A stretch of DNA of 64,000 bases from Tildeniella torsiva UHER 1998/13D (lineage in GTDB: Bacteria > Cyanobacteriota > Cyanobacteriia > Phormidesmidales > Phormidesmidaceae): assembly GCA_019358835.1 (NCBI GenBank), contig JAHHIH010000016.1, positions 1-64,000 on the forward strand, read 5' to 3'. Both the position numbers and the translations under genes were made by a program. The notes under the pieces were generated by a model, which searched no databases, had not been told where the DNA came from, and saw only the letters and a program-made list of their open reading frames with translations. Below, piece after piece: positions 33,111-40,957 of this stretch. The first letter of the stretch is position 1. Every line of letters begins with the position of its first letter.

Positions 33111-33494
33111 TCAGGACTGCGGTTGGCGATCGGCCCAGAGCCAGCGCACAAATTCGCTGACGGTGAGTTTGTGGAGGTCACTGTCTAAGGCTGGTGTGGT
33201 TCCTAAATCATCGGCTTTAGCCGAGAGGGTGGCGAGCAGCGGAATGACCTCAGTATCTAAGGCCGGCTGGAGCTGATCGAGGGGCCAGAGCATGTCAGGC
33301 ACCGTTGCTTTATTGCCCGCTAGGGCTGAGGGGTCGAGCTCTGTTCCCAACGCGATTGTTTGGGTTTCGCTGACCATCGCCAGGGGGCGGATCCATCCCA
33401 CGGGACGGGGCTCTAGCACCTGAATCACTTCGGCATAGAGTCGGGTCTGGCGACTCTCTAAAAAGACGATTTGGCCTGCAACCAGAGAGGTCAT
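33111..33494 (-). CDS. Small protein of unknown function
   Basis: 127-aa soluble protein. The N-terminal half (residues about 1-45) is beta-rich with AGQIVFLESRQTRLYAEVIQ and RPVGWIRPLAMV, and the C-terminal half is helical, ending in VSEFVRWLWADRQPQS. No known family recognised, though the style is typical of conserved cyanobacterial proteins. ATG at 33494. Between here and clpS is a 327-bp gap. Confidence 0.6.
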   Translation of the reverse strand: MTSLVAGQIVFLESRQTRLYAEVIQVLEPRPVGWIRPLAMVSETQTIALGTELDPSALAGNKATVPDMLWPLDQLQPALDTEVIPLLATLSAKADDLGTTPALDSDLHKLTVSEFVRWLWADRQPQS

Positions 33495-33821
33495 AGACAG
33501 TAAAACAGGGAAACAACGAAAGGCTAGCGATCGCTAGTCTGTTTCCTATGGTAGCCACTGCATAGAGCCGGCGGTTAAAGCCAGGATTGGAATAGGCGAG
33601 CCTGGGCCGATTGGCGTAACCCTAGGCCGGTGCTGCGAGGGTGTTTGTATCGGTCGAAAGGGCTACCCACCGTCAAGCCACTGATCAGCGGCTGAGATTT
33701 TCTGAGCCAGCCCCTGGGGTCATGCCAAAATCATCGTGAAGTTTTATGATGAGAAGGTTAGCCCAAGCAGAGGTGTTTCTGAAACACTGTTTGCCCTGGA
33801 GCTTCGCAAAGAGGTATTGCT
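33495..33821. other. 327-bp gap between the minus-strand 127-aa gene and clpS
   Basis: Divergent region. It contains a perfect palindrome CTAGCGATCGCTAG (around 33524-33537) built on the HIP1 octamer, about 35 bp upstream of the 127-aa gene start. No ORF with support and no tRNA or RNA motif was seen. It should hold promoters for both neighbours. Confidence 0.5.
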
Positions 33822-34109
33822 GTGTCAGTTGAAACCATCGAGCGGACTACGACATCCACCGTTCGCAAGCCAGCCCCCCGCTACCGGGTGTTACTCCACA
33901 ATGACCCCGTCAACTCAATGGAGCACGTGGTGGAATCGCTGCTGAAGGTAGTGCCCAGCTTGACGATGCCCCAGGCGGTTGACATTATGATGCAGGCCCA
34001 CACCGCTGGGGTGGCTCTAGTGATTACTTGCGCCCTTGAACATGCTGAGTTTTACAGCGAGGGACTGTGTAATCTGGGGCTGACCAGCACCATTGAGCCG
34101 GATGAATAA
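33822..34109 (+). CDS. clpS: ATP-dependent Clp protease adaptor ClpS
   Basis: 95-aa adaptor that delivers N-degron substrates to the ClpC/ClpP machine. The core RYRVLLHNDPVNSMEHVVESLL (about residues 21-42, in parts YRVLLHNDPVNSMEHV) carries the conserved HNDPVNSMEHV, and the C-terminal part has HTAGVALVITCALEHAEFY. GTG start at 33822 (MSVETIERTT). The stop (34107-34109) overlaps the start of the next gene at 34102, suggesting coupling. Cyanobacteria often have two ClpS proteins; this one has a short N-terminus like ClpS1. Confidence 0.95.
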   Translation: MSVETIERTTTSTVRKPAPRYRVLLHNDPVNSMEHVVESLLKVVPSLTMPQAVDIMMQAHTAGVALVITCALEHAEFYSEGLCNLGLTSTIEPDE

Positions 34110-34974
34110 CTTCTTTGGGGTTAAGCTCCCCGGGGCCAAGCTTGCCCAGTATCCACCCCTGATGCGGGTAGTCGTTTTCTTACTAATCGTCGTGGTGCTC
34201 TGGGCACCCTTCGCGCTACCACTGTACGGCCTGGCCGGGCGTGGCTTGCTGCCAGGGGGCGATTTATTCCCAACGGCGCTGCTGTACGTTGTGTTTTTGC
34301 TGGTGCTGCCCCGCTGGGAACGGGCGGTGCGGGCCGAACCTCATCCCTGGGCCAAGATCGGGTTTGCTGGTGATAGGGCGCTGGCTCGGGGCATGGCAAC
34401 CGGTGCTCCCCTCGGGGCCGTGAGCATAGCCATACTCGCTGGGGTGCAGTTGAGTTTGGGCTGGGCGCAGCTTGACCCAATCGGGGCACGAGGCTTTAGT
34501 CTGCTGCAAATTGCTCTGGTTGGGGCTTTAGCGGCTACGGCCGTCGGTTGGTCGGAAGAGGTACTGTTTCGAGGTTGGCTGCTGCGGGAGCTAGGGCAAG
34601 GTTGGTCGCCAGCCGTGGCCCTGGGGGGAACTAGCCTGATCTTTGCGATCGCCCATTTCATTAAGCCCCTCGACGCCATCTTGGCACTGCTGCCCCAGTT
34701 TGCTGGGCTGTTATTGCTGGGATTAGTGCTGGGCTGGGCTCGCCGCATACCTGTAGGAACCGACAAAACCGGATTGGGCCACCCGGTAGGGCTCCACGCC
34801 GGGCTGGTGTGGGGCTACTATCTGCTGGAGGTGGGTAACTTGATTCAGCCCACAGGGGTAGTTCCCGCCTGGGTGACGGGCCTGGACGGCAACCCCTTAG
34901 CCGGGCTGCTGGGGCTGACGCTGCTGTCAGGGCTGGGGGTGCTGGTGTTCCGCTGGAGCCGTTCACCTCGTTAG
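34102..34974 (+). CDS. CPBP-family intramembrane glutamic endopeptidase
   Basis: 290-aa membrane protein with about seven hydrophobic segments. The CPBP/Rce1-like active-site motif EExxxR is in SEEVLFRGWLLREL, with later FAIAHFI and a second His in LHAGLVWGYYL. Such proteins cleave membrane substrates or act in prenyl-protein processing and bacteriocin immunity; substrate unknown. ATG at 34102 overlaps the clpS stop by 8 bp, so translation is coupled. It ends overlapping the ppk stop by 12 bp (tail to tail). Confidence 0.88.
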   Translation: MNNFFGVKLPGAKLAQYPPLMRVVVFLLIVVVLWAPFALPLYGLAGRGLLPGGDLFPTALLYVVFLLVLPRWERAVRAEPHPWAKIGFAGDRALARGMATGAPLGAVSIAILAGVQLSLGWAQLDPIGARGFSLLQIALVGALAATAVGWSEEVLFRGWLLRELGQGWSPAVALGGTSLIFAIAHFIKPLDAILALLPQFAGLLLLGLVLGWARRIPVGTDKTGLGHPVGLHAGLVWGYYLLEVGNLIQPTGVVPAWVTGLDGNPLAGLLGLTLLSGLGVLVFRWSRSPR

Positions 34975-37131
34975 AGAATGGGCCGCGTTTGTGATTAGCT
35001 GCTCCTGAACGCTGCGGGTCTCCTCATCGACCCCAGGACGGCGTTGGCGATAGCTCCCATCAGCGGCCATGTCCCAGGCCTGACGGTTGTCTTTGAGGCA
35101 TAACTCGAGAATGGCCTTGAGTTTCTCTTGCAGGGTTGGATCGGCGATGGGCACCATGACTTCTACCCGGCGATCGAGGTTGCGCGGCATCCAGTCAGCG
35201 CTGCCCAGTAGTACCACCTCTTGGTACCCCTGCTGAAAATACAGAATGCGCGAGTGCTCTAGGAGCTGTCCCACGATGCTAATGACGCGAATAGTTTCGC
35301 TGATCCCCGGTATCCCTGGCCGCAGACAGCAGATTCCCCGCACAATTAAATCGATCGACACGCCCGCCTGGGAAGCTCGATAGAGCAGCGCGATGAGGTC
35401 TGGATCCACTAGAGAATTCATCTTGAGGATGATACGCCCCCCCTTGTCCTTTTGTTGGCAAACGATTTCCTGCTCGATCAGACTTACCAACTGCTGGCGC
35501 AGGGTAACCGGGGCTACGAGCAGCTGTCGATAAACCTGCTGACGCGAATAGCCAGTGAGGTAGTTGAACAGATCAGAGATGTCAGCACCCACGTCATCTC
35601 GAGCGCTAAGCAAGCCGAGATCCGTGTAGACCCTGGCGGTTTTAGAATTGTAGTTGCCGGTGCCGATGTGGTAGTAGCGGCGAATATGCTGGTCTTCGCG
35701 ACGCACCACTAGGGTGACCTTGCAGTGGGTCTTGAGCCCCACGAGGCCATAGACGACATGCACCCCAGACTGTTCTAACTTGCGGGCCCAGTTAATGTTG
35801 TTTTCTTCGTCAAAGCGCGCCTTGATCTCGACTAAGACCGTTACCTGCTTACCGTTTTCAGCCGCAGAAATTAGAGAATTAACGATTGGAGAATCGCCGG
35901 AGGTGCGGTAAAGCGTCATTTTAATGGCCAGCACCTGGGGGTCGTGGGCGGCCTGGGTAATAAAGCGTTGCACCGTTGCTGAAAACGAATGGTACGGATG
36001 GTGCAACAGCTGATCCTGTCGCCTCAGCAGGGAGAACAGATCTTCGGCTGTTTCGAGGGTGGTGTCGTCGTCATCTACCCCTGGGGGGCTGAGGCTGTTG
36101 AGAGCTGGGGGTACGGTGGCTGTCCAGCTTGGGGCTTTGAGGTCAGGCAGAGGCAGGGCCATAAAGGTCATCAAATCCCCTAACCCGAGCAGTCCGTCAA
36201 TATCGTATACATCGGTCTGGGCCAGGCCCAGTTCTTCCACCAGCATGGCCCGCACCGGGCCTGGGGTGGTTCGCTGAATTTCTATGCGTACCGCTGATCC
36301 GCCCCGGCGGCGCTTGCGCAGCTCTTGCTCAATGGCCAGCATGAGATCGTCGGCTTCGTCTTCTTCCACAGCTAGATCGGCGTTGCGAGTGATGCGAAAG
36401 CTGTAGTGCTCTTGCACCGCCATACCCGGAAACAGGGTGGCAAGGTTAGCGGCAATCACCTGTTCAAGGGGAACCCCAAGCCAGTGATAGGTTTTGGGTT
36501 TCCGTGTTTTGGCCTGCGGCTCTGGCAGAGGAATAAACCGGGGCAGCACCCGAGGTACTTTAACGCGAGCAAAGTGGGACTGCTGGGTGCGGGGGTCTTG
36601 CACGACGACCGCTAGATTTAGGCTGAGGTTCGAAATGTGCGGGAAAGGGTGGCCCGGATCGACGGCTAGGGGCGTCAAAACCGGGAAGATTTGCTCTTCA
36701 AAGTAATTGTGGCAGTAGGTTTGCTGGGCCGTCGTCAGATCGGCATAGTCGAGTAGCCAGATGCCCTGGTCGGCCATCTGCTGCCGGAGGTCGGTGCTAA
36801 AGGCCAGGTGCTGCTGCTCGACAATGGGGCGCAGGGCGGCACTGATGGCGTCGAGATGCGCTTGGGGCGATCGCCCATCGGGCGATCGCCGGGTGACCTG
36901 AGCCTCGATCTGCTGCTTGAGGGCGGCTACTCGCACCATGAAGTATTCGTCCAGGTTGGTGCTAAAAATCGCCAAAAATTTCAGCGCTTCTAGGAGCGGA
37001 GTGCGCTCATCTAAGGCCTCGTGGAGCACCCGTCGGTTAAATTCTATCCAGCTCAGCTCGCGGCTGATGTAGTACTGAGGGTCGCTGAGATTGGCCGCTG
37101 GTTTACTACTGCGACGCTCTGCCGTGGCCAT
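34963..37131 (-). CDS. ppk1: Polyphosphate kinase 1
   Basis: About 722-aa membrane-associated enzyme that makes inorganic polyphosphate from ATP. PPK1 features are YYISRELSWIEFNRRVL near the N-terminus, GLKTHCKVTLVVR (the catalytic His region), RRYYHIGTGNYNSKTARVY, and HSRILYFQQG in the last third. ATG at 37131 (MATAERRSS) was preferred to the ORF start at 37167. A HIP1 pair GGCGATCGCC sits inside. It is convergent with the CPBP gene and overlaps it by 12 bp. Confidence 0.95.
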   Translation of the reverse strand: MATAERRSSKPAANLSDPQYYISRELSWIEFNRRVLHEALDERTPLLEALKFLAIFSTNLDEYFMVRVAALKQQIEAQVTRRSPDGRSPQAHLDAISAALRPIVEQQHLAFSTDLRQQMADQGIWLLDYADLTTAQQTYCHNYFEEQIFPVLTPLAVDPGHPFPHISNLSLNLAVVVQDPRTQQSHFARVKVPRVLPRFIPLPEPQAKTRKPKTYHWLGVPLEQVIAANLATLFPGMAVQEHYSFRITRNADLAVEEDEADDLMLAIEQELRKRRRGGSAVRIEIQRTTPGPVRAMLVEELGLAQTDVYDIDGLLGLGDLMTFMALPLPDLKAPSWTATVPPALNSLSPPGVDDDDTTLETAEDLFSLLRRQDQLLHHPYHSFSATVQRFITQAAHDPQVLAIKMTLYRTSGDSPIVNSLISAAENGKQVTVLVEIKARFDEENNINWARKLEQSGVHVVYGLVGLKTHCKVTLVVRREDQHIRRYYHIGTGNYNSKTARVYTDLGLLSARDDVGADISDLFNYLTGYSRQQVYRQLLVAPVTLRQQLVSLIEQEIVCQQKDKGGRIILKMNSLVDPDLIALLYRASQAGVSIDLIVRGICCLRPGIPGISETIRVISIVGQLLEHSRILYFQQGYQEVVLLGSADWMPRNLDRRVEVMVPIADPTLQEKLKAILELCLKDNRQAWDMAADGSYRQRRPGVDEETRSVQEQLITNAAHSLTR

Positions 37132-37259
37132 AGTGTCAAGATTCCCGTGAAAACGATTCCTGGTCACCCCATCCAGGGTGCTTTTGTCCTGGCCGTCAGT
37201 TTCCTAAGCCCATGTCTTGGGCCAGTCCTGGCTGTCCCTGGCGGTTGCTGTCAGGAGGG

Positions 37260-37284
37260 CACACCTGCTCCGAAGGCAGGTGTG
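37260..37284. repeat. Small perfect hairpin upstream of ppk1
   Basis: CACACCTGC (37260-37268) pairs with GCAGGTGTG (37276-37284) with a 7-nt loop. It lies about 130 bp upstream of the ppk1 start and 90 bp downstream of the channel gene stop (both minus). It could be an mRNA leader hairpin of ppk1. Confidence 0.5.
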
Positions 37285-37316
37285 TTAAGGCTAAGTTAAC
37301 AATACTAGCGCGACAA

Positions 37317-37345
37317 AAGGCCGGAGGGAAAACCCCCCGGCCCTA
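37317..37345 (-). terminator. Terminator after the CmpX-like channel gene
   Basis: GGCCGGAGGG (about 37321-37330) pairs with CCCCCCGGCC (37336-37345, with one mismatch) around an A-rich loop. On the minus strand four T follow (complement of 37317-37320). It lies 30 bp beyond the stop of the minus-strand channel gene and ends its transcript. Confidence 0.75.
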
Positions 37346-37374
37346 GATGGTTATGAGATGGTCAAGGGCTGTGG

Positions 37375-39036
37375 CTACTGGCGTTGCTTAAAGGCCGCCA
37401 GCCATTCTCGCAGCTGGTCGGCGGCGACATCGCGCCCACCCAAGCCAAAGGCGATCGCGATCGCCACCGCGATCGCCCCCAGCAGTAGGCCAAAGGCCAG
37501 GTTGACGATGTCGGGGGCCACGCCCATCTGCTGGAGGGCCATGGCCCCCACAAAAATCAAAATGGCGATGCGGGCGGCCTGGGCCAGCACCCTGGCCTGC
37601 CCGGTGCCCATGGCGTTAACCAGGCGAAAGGCTAGGTTAGCCAGGTAGAGGCCTACCGCAAACACTACCACGCCGCTGAGCACCCGCGCCCCAATCCGCA
37701 GAATCGCCCGCACAATTTCCGTCAGCCCGGCAAAATTGAGAATTTCGGTGGCGGTCACGGCCCCAAACAGCACGATCGCCACCAGGGTGACAATGCCGAC
37801 AATTTCTGAAGGGGTGCGGCTAGGGGTCTGCACCGTAGCCATGGGGCGACCTTCGGCATCGAGCCCTGGCTGTACCGTGGCCCCTGTGCTCAGGGTTAAC
37901 TCCGGTAGCCCCAAAATGCCCATGATGTTGTCAAAGCCCGCGCCCCGCAGCACGCTGGTGACCAGATCGGCCACAAATCGCCCGACTACGTAGGCGGCGG
38001 CGATTACCACCCCGGCCATCAGCACCTGGGGAATGGCCGTCAGCACCCGCTCTAGCATGACAATGGCGGGGGTCGAAATGGCCTCGATATTGAGTTCGTT
38101 AAGGGCGGCTACCACAGCGGGGATGAGTACCAGCACGTAGGCTAGGGTGCCCGCCAGATTTGCTAGGGAAATGCCCCCTGTCGCGCCAGTCTGTAGCCCC
38201 ATACGCCGACCCAGCTGATCGACCCCGGTGGCCAGCAGCAGATTGGTGACGACCCCGCGCACAATCCGAGCAATTACCCAGCCAATTGCCAGCACAATCC
38301 CGGCGGTGACAATGCGGGGAATGGCCTGGAGGAACGAGTTAATCAGCTCCTCCACTGGAGCCAGCAGTCCGGGCAGCTGCAGGGCACTCAAAATCAGCGG
38401 AATAAACAGCAGCAGAATGAACCAGTACAGCACGTTGCCGATGGTTTCATTCAGCACCACCGGAGAGCTGCCCTGGTCTAGGCCCGCCTGCTGGGCCAGA
38501 CGATCGTCTAGATTAAAGCGGCCTAGGCCATTGACAACCAGCGATCGCACCAGAGTCGCAGCCAGCCAAGCGAGCCCCAGCAGCAGCAGCGCGCCGCCAA
38601 TGCGAGGCAGGTAGAGAAAGATCTGGTTGAGAAAGTTGTTGAGCGGGGCGGACACCCCAGCCAGGTTAAGGGCATTGAGCGACGCCACAATGGCGAATAG
38701 GAAAATCACCCAATATACGAGAGTCGAGACCCATTTCTCAATGGGTATGGGCTGATCTGATGGACGACCCAGCGCCCAGTTAGCAATGCGGTTATCGATG
38801 TCGGTGCGCCGCAGTAGACTGCGCACCACTAGAGCCGCCACCGTGGCCACAAGCCAGCCCAGCAGCAGCAGTGCGATCGCCCCAATTAAGCTGGGTAAAA
38901 ATCGCCCCAGTTGCCCAGTTGCCTCTTGCACAAAGCGGCTGGAAGACTCCACAGGGCTAGTTAGCGGCCCAGGGTCGGTAGGTTGAACCCTAGGCTCTGT
39001 AACCTGAAGCAGCGTTAGGGAGAGAAAATCTATCAT
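37375..39036 (-). CDS. CmpX-like multi-pass membrane protein with five TM-helix repeats
   Basis: 553-aa protein containing five copies of the TM_helix/CmpX repeat (about residues 46-88, 143-183, 239-280, 335-375 and 448-493), each with a xLPRIxGALxxLGLAWxxAxLVRxLV-like hydrophobic helix. Such repeats occur in mechanosensitive ion channel-related proteins. The repeats are spaced by about 97 residues. ATG at 39036 has AAGGA about 5 nt upstream; the earlier ATG at 39057 is less likely. Role in osmotic response is inferred from the family. Confidence 0.85.
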   Translation of the reverse strand: MIDFLSLTLLQVTEPRVQPTDPGPLTSPVESSSRFVQEATGQLGRFLPSLIGAIALLLLGWLVATVAALVVRSLLRRTDIDNRIANWALGRPSDQPIPIEKWVSTLVYWVIFLFAIVASLNALNLAGVSAPLNNFLNQIFLYLPRIGGALLLLGLAWLAATLVRSLVVNGLGRFNLDDRLAQQAGLDQGSSPVVLNETIGNVLYWFILLLFIPLILSALQLPGLLAPVEELINSFLQAIPRIVTAGIVLAIGWVIARIVRGVVTNLLLATGVDQLGRRMGLQTGATGGISLANLAGTLAYVLVLIPAVVAALNELNIEAISTPAIVMLERVLTAIPQVLMAGVVIAAAYVVGRFVADLVTSVLRGAGFDNIMGILGLPELTLSTGATVQPGLDAEGRPMATVQTPSRTPSEIVGIVTLVAIVLFGAVTATEILNFAGLTEIVRAILRIGARVLSGVVVFAVGLYLANLAFRLVNAMGTGQARVLAQAARIAILIFVGAMALQQMGVAPDIVNLAFGLLLGAIAVAIAIAFGLGGRDVAADQLREWLAAFKQRQ

Positions 39037-39278
39037 GATCCTTGCAGTTGGGAGCATCCTGAAAGAGCATCGTATCGGGGGCCAGAGCGCGATCTCGACT
39101 GTTGGACGTTGACTACAGGCAAATAAACTGAGAGCCAGATCATGTCATCCCATGCATCACCGCGTCAGCTTAGAAACGAGACCGCCCAGGGCAGGTACGA
39201 TAGAAACTTCCCAAAAATACAAGTTTTTGAGGATTTTGGTACCTTCACCCGGGCTGATTCTCTCAGGAGACCGCCAAG

Positions 39279-39734
39279 ATGTCTACCCGTCAAGTCTTTG
39301 AGCACAGCATTTCTATTGACGCTAGCACCAGCCAGGTAGAGCAGTGTTTAACCCGCCAAGACCTCATGCACCGCTGGCTTAACCCGGCCCTGCGCTGTGA
39401 CCCTATCGGCGACTGGAGTACAGAACTGGGAGCCAAGAGCCGATTTGTCATTCAGGTGCCGCTGTGGCAGCCCGCGCTGGTGAGCACGGTGGTTGAGCGC
39501 GGCCCAGGGCTAATTGTATGGGCGTTTGAAGGATTTTTTGACGGCTGCGATCGCTGGGAATGTACTCCTGAACCCGCTGGCACCCGACTGTTAAACCGGT
39601 TCGAGTTTGAGATTCCCAACCCGCTGGTGCAGGCTGGGTTCAACTGGTTTGCCGCCGCTTGGACTCAGCGGGATATGGCCGCCCAACTGCGCCGCCTCAA
39701 ACAGGTGGCCGAAACCCAAACAAATCAGTGCTGA
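39279..39734 (+). CDS. SRPBCC-family (START-like) protein
   Basis: 151-aa soluble protein with an SRPBCC/coenzyme Q-binding-like fold, starting STRQVFEHSISIDASTSQVEQCL, then LMHRWLNPALRC and a C-terminal long helix (AAAWTQRDMAAQLRRLKQV). Proteins of this kind bind lipids or hydrophobic molecules, and ligand is unknown. ATG at 39279. It ends near a hairpin terminator (39763-39794) shared with the convergent RRM gene. Confidence 0.8.
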   Translation: MSTRQVFEHSISIDASTSQVEQCLTRQDLMHRWLNPALRCDPIGDWSTELGAKSRFVIQVPLWQPALVSTVVERGPGLIVWAFEGFFDGCDRWECTPEPAGTRLLNRFEFEIPNPLVQAGFNWFAAAWTQRDMAAQLRRLKQVAETQTNQC

Positions 39735-39759
39735 CTCTGAGAATTCAACTGAGCCAACT

Positions 39760-39794
39760 AAAAAGGCCACAGAGACAACCGTCTCTGTGGCCTT
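39760..39794. terminator. Hairpin terminator between SRPBCC and RRM genes
   Basis: AAGGCCACAGAGAC (39763-39776) pairs perfectly with GTCTCTGTGGCCTT (39781-39794) around a 4-nt loop. On the minus strand it is followed by T5 (complement of 39760-39764), the better direction, so it mainly ends the RRM transcript; it is 29 bp after the SRPBCC stop and may serve both. Confidence 0.85.
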
Positions 39795-39826
39795 AGAAAA
39801 ATTGGAGATCAACCTCCCTGTGGAGC

Positions 39827-40276
39827 TTAGCTGGAGGTGGTTTGAGCCGCTAGCATCTGCTTCAGCTTTTCTAGCTCACCGGCCCAACGTGGATCGGGCT
39901 GCACTGAGGTACTGGTGGCAGCTGCCGCCGGAGTAGATGACTTACGAGTGCTTCCCTTGGCCGAGCGCTTGACGCTGCTGGGCTCACCGCCGCTCGGGCG
40001 TGTATCGCCTTCACCCTCTGGCTTGGTGCGGGGCAACGCCTTCTCAATTTTAATTGGCAGTTCCGCAAGGATTTGGCCGTTTAGCTTGTCTACGATCTCA
40101 TCGGCCTTTTCGTCGGTTTTTACGGTTACAAAGCCGAATCCTCGGCATTTGCCGGTTTTTTTGTCAGCAATCAGCTTGACAGAAACTAGGTCATCGGTAA
40201 ATTCAGCGAAAACGCTTTCAAACTCCTGCCGCTCTAGATCCTTAGAAAGGTTACCAACGTAAAGGCGAATTGACAT
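39827..40276 (-). CDS. RRM RNA-binding protein with long C-terminal tail
   Basis: 149-aa protein. One RRM at the N-terminus has RNP2 LYVGNL (residues 5-10) and RNP1 CRGFGFVTV (about 44-52). Unlike the shorter RRM protein at 3780, it has a 65-residue low-complexity tail rich in Ser, Thr, Pro and Lys, with an end helix WAGELEKLKQMLAA. RRM proteins in cyanobacteria can be regulated at the mRNA level. ATG start with AGAGGT about 6 nt before it. The upstream gap of about 680 bp could hold a long leader. Confidence 0.9.
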   Translation of the reverse strand: MSIRLYVGNLSKDLERQEFESVFAEFTDDLVSVKLIADKKTGKCRGFGFVTVKTDEKADEIVDKLNGQILAELPIKIEKALPRTKPEGEGDTRPSGGEPSSVKRSAKGSTRKSSTPAAAATSTSVQPDPRWAGELEKLKQMLAAQTTSS

Positions 40277-40792
40277 TTGAGATACCTCTGGTGTTCTAAA
40301 ACAAAGGGCAAAAATTTAGACCGATAACCTTGCCAAAAGAAATCTGAATAGCAAGTCAACCGACGCCTTTGACAATTCTATTCGCGCAGCCGACTCCTAC
40401 TAGGATCGCAGATTCTGCCCCAAAAAACCCAGCGAAGTAGCATTAAAACGTCAAATCTAAATCCTTTGGCAGCTTTATAAATGTCTACTGTGGGCAACTG
40501 CTTCTGGGTCTTATTTACCGTCGGAGCTGACTCTAAAACCTCAAATTGCAGGTGGATGACTCTAGAGGTCGCCGTGGGAAGAATTGGTGTAGAAAACATC
40601 CTGAGTTTCTCAGAAGCCGTCTGTCTTAATCATCTTCCTAAGGAAAGACCTAGTATCCATAGGGCCATCAATCAGGCACCCTAGGTGACGAAAAACTAGC
40701 GCTCTATCCCACTGTTCAATCTTCTATCAAGGTAACACGTTAGACGCCCTGCAACTGGCAGTGCCGCGAACCATACTCAGTTCCTAAATAAA
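40277..40792. other. 516-bp gap upstream of the second RRM gene
   Basis: Between the RRM gene start and the terminator of the M48-like gene. Short frames on both strands (40378-40599, 40481-40684) have no recognisable features or ribosome binding sites. It probably carries the RRM gene promoter and leader. Nothing else recognised. Confidence 0.5.
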
Positions 40793-40814
40793 AACCAGCC
40801 GACAAGGGCTGGTT
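40788..40814 (-). terminator. Terminator downstream of the M48-like gene
   Basis: AACCAGCC (40793-40800) and GGCTGGTT (40807-40814) form a stem with a short loop. On the minus strand the hairpin is followed by TTTTTATTTA. It lies about 144 bp beyond the stop of the minus-strand M48-like gene. Confidence 0.8.
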
Positions 40815-40957
40815 CATTTGCTGTGTTGAGAGTAGGAGAACCCATTACCTAACAACCCCATACATCAACCTTAGTTGGCCGATCAGGGAACCCAGGAATG
40901 TGTTTCTGTAAATTAATGTAACATCGAAGCGCTTTTGTTGCAACATAACTTCATTGG

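Noticed and set aside
36868-36895. Palindromic GGCGATCGCC pair inside ppk1
   Set aside because: Two HIP1 octamers placed in opposite orientation in coding sequence; HIP1 is abundant genome-wide, so no special site is claimed.
39142-39339. 65-codon plus frame before the SRPBCC gene
   Set aside because: Overlaps the better supported SRPBCC start and has no recognisable features.
40378-40684. Overlapping 73- and 67-codon frames in the gap before the second RRM gene
   Set aside because: Opposite-strand overlapping frames with no features; most likely noncoding leader/promoter DNA.
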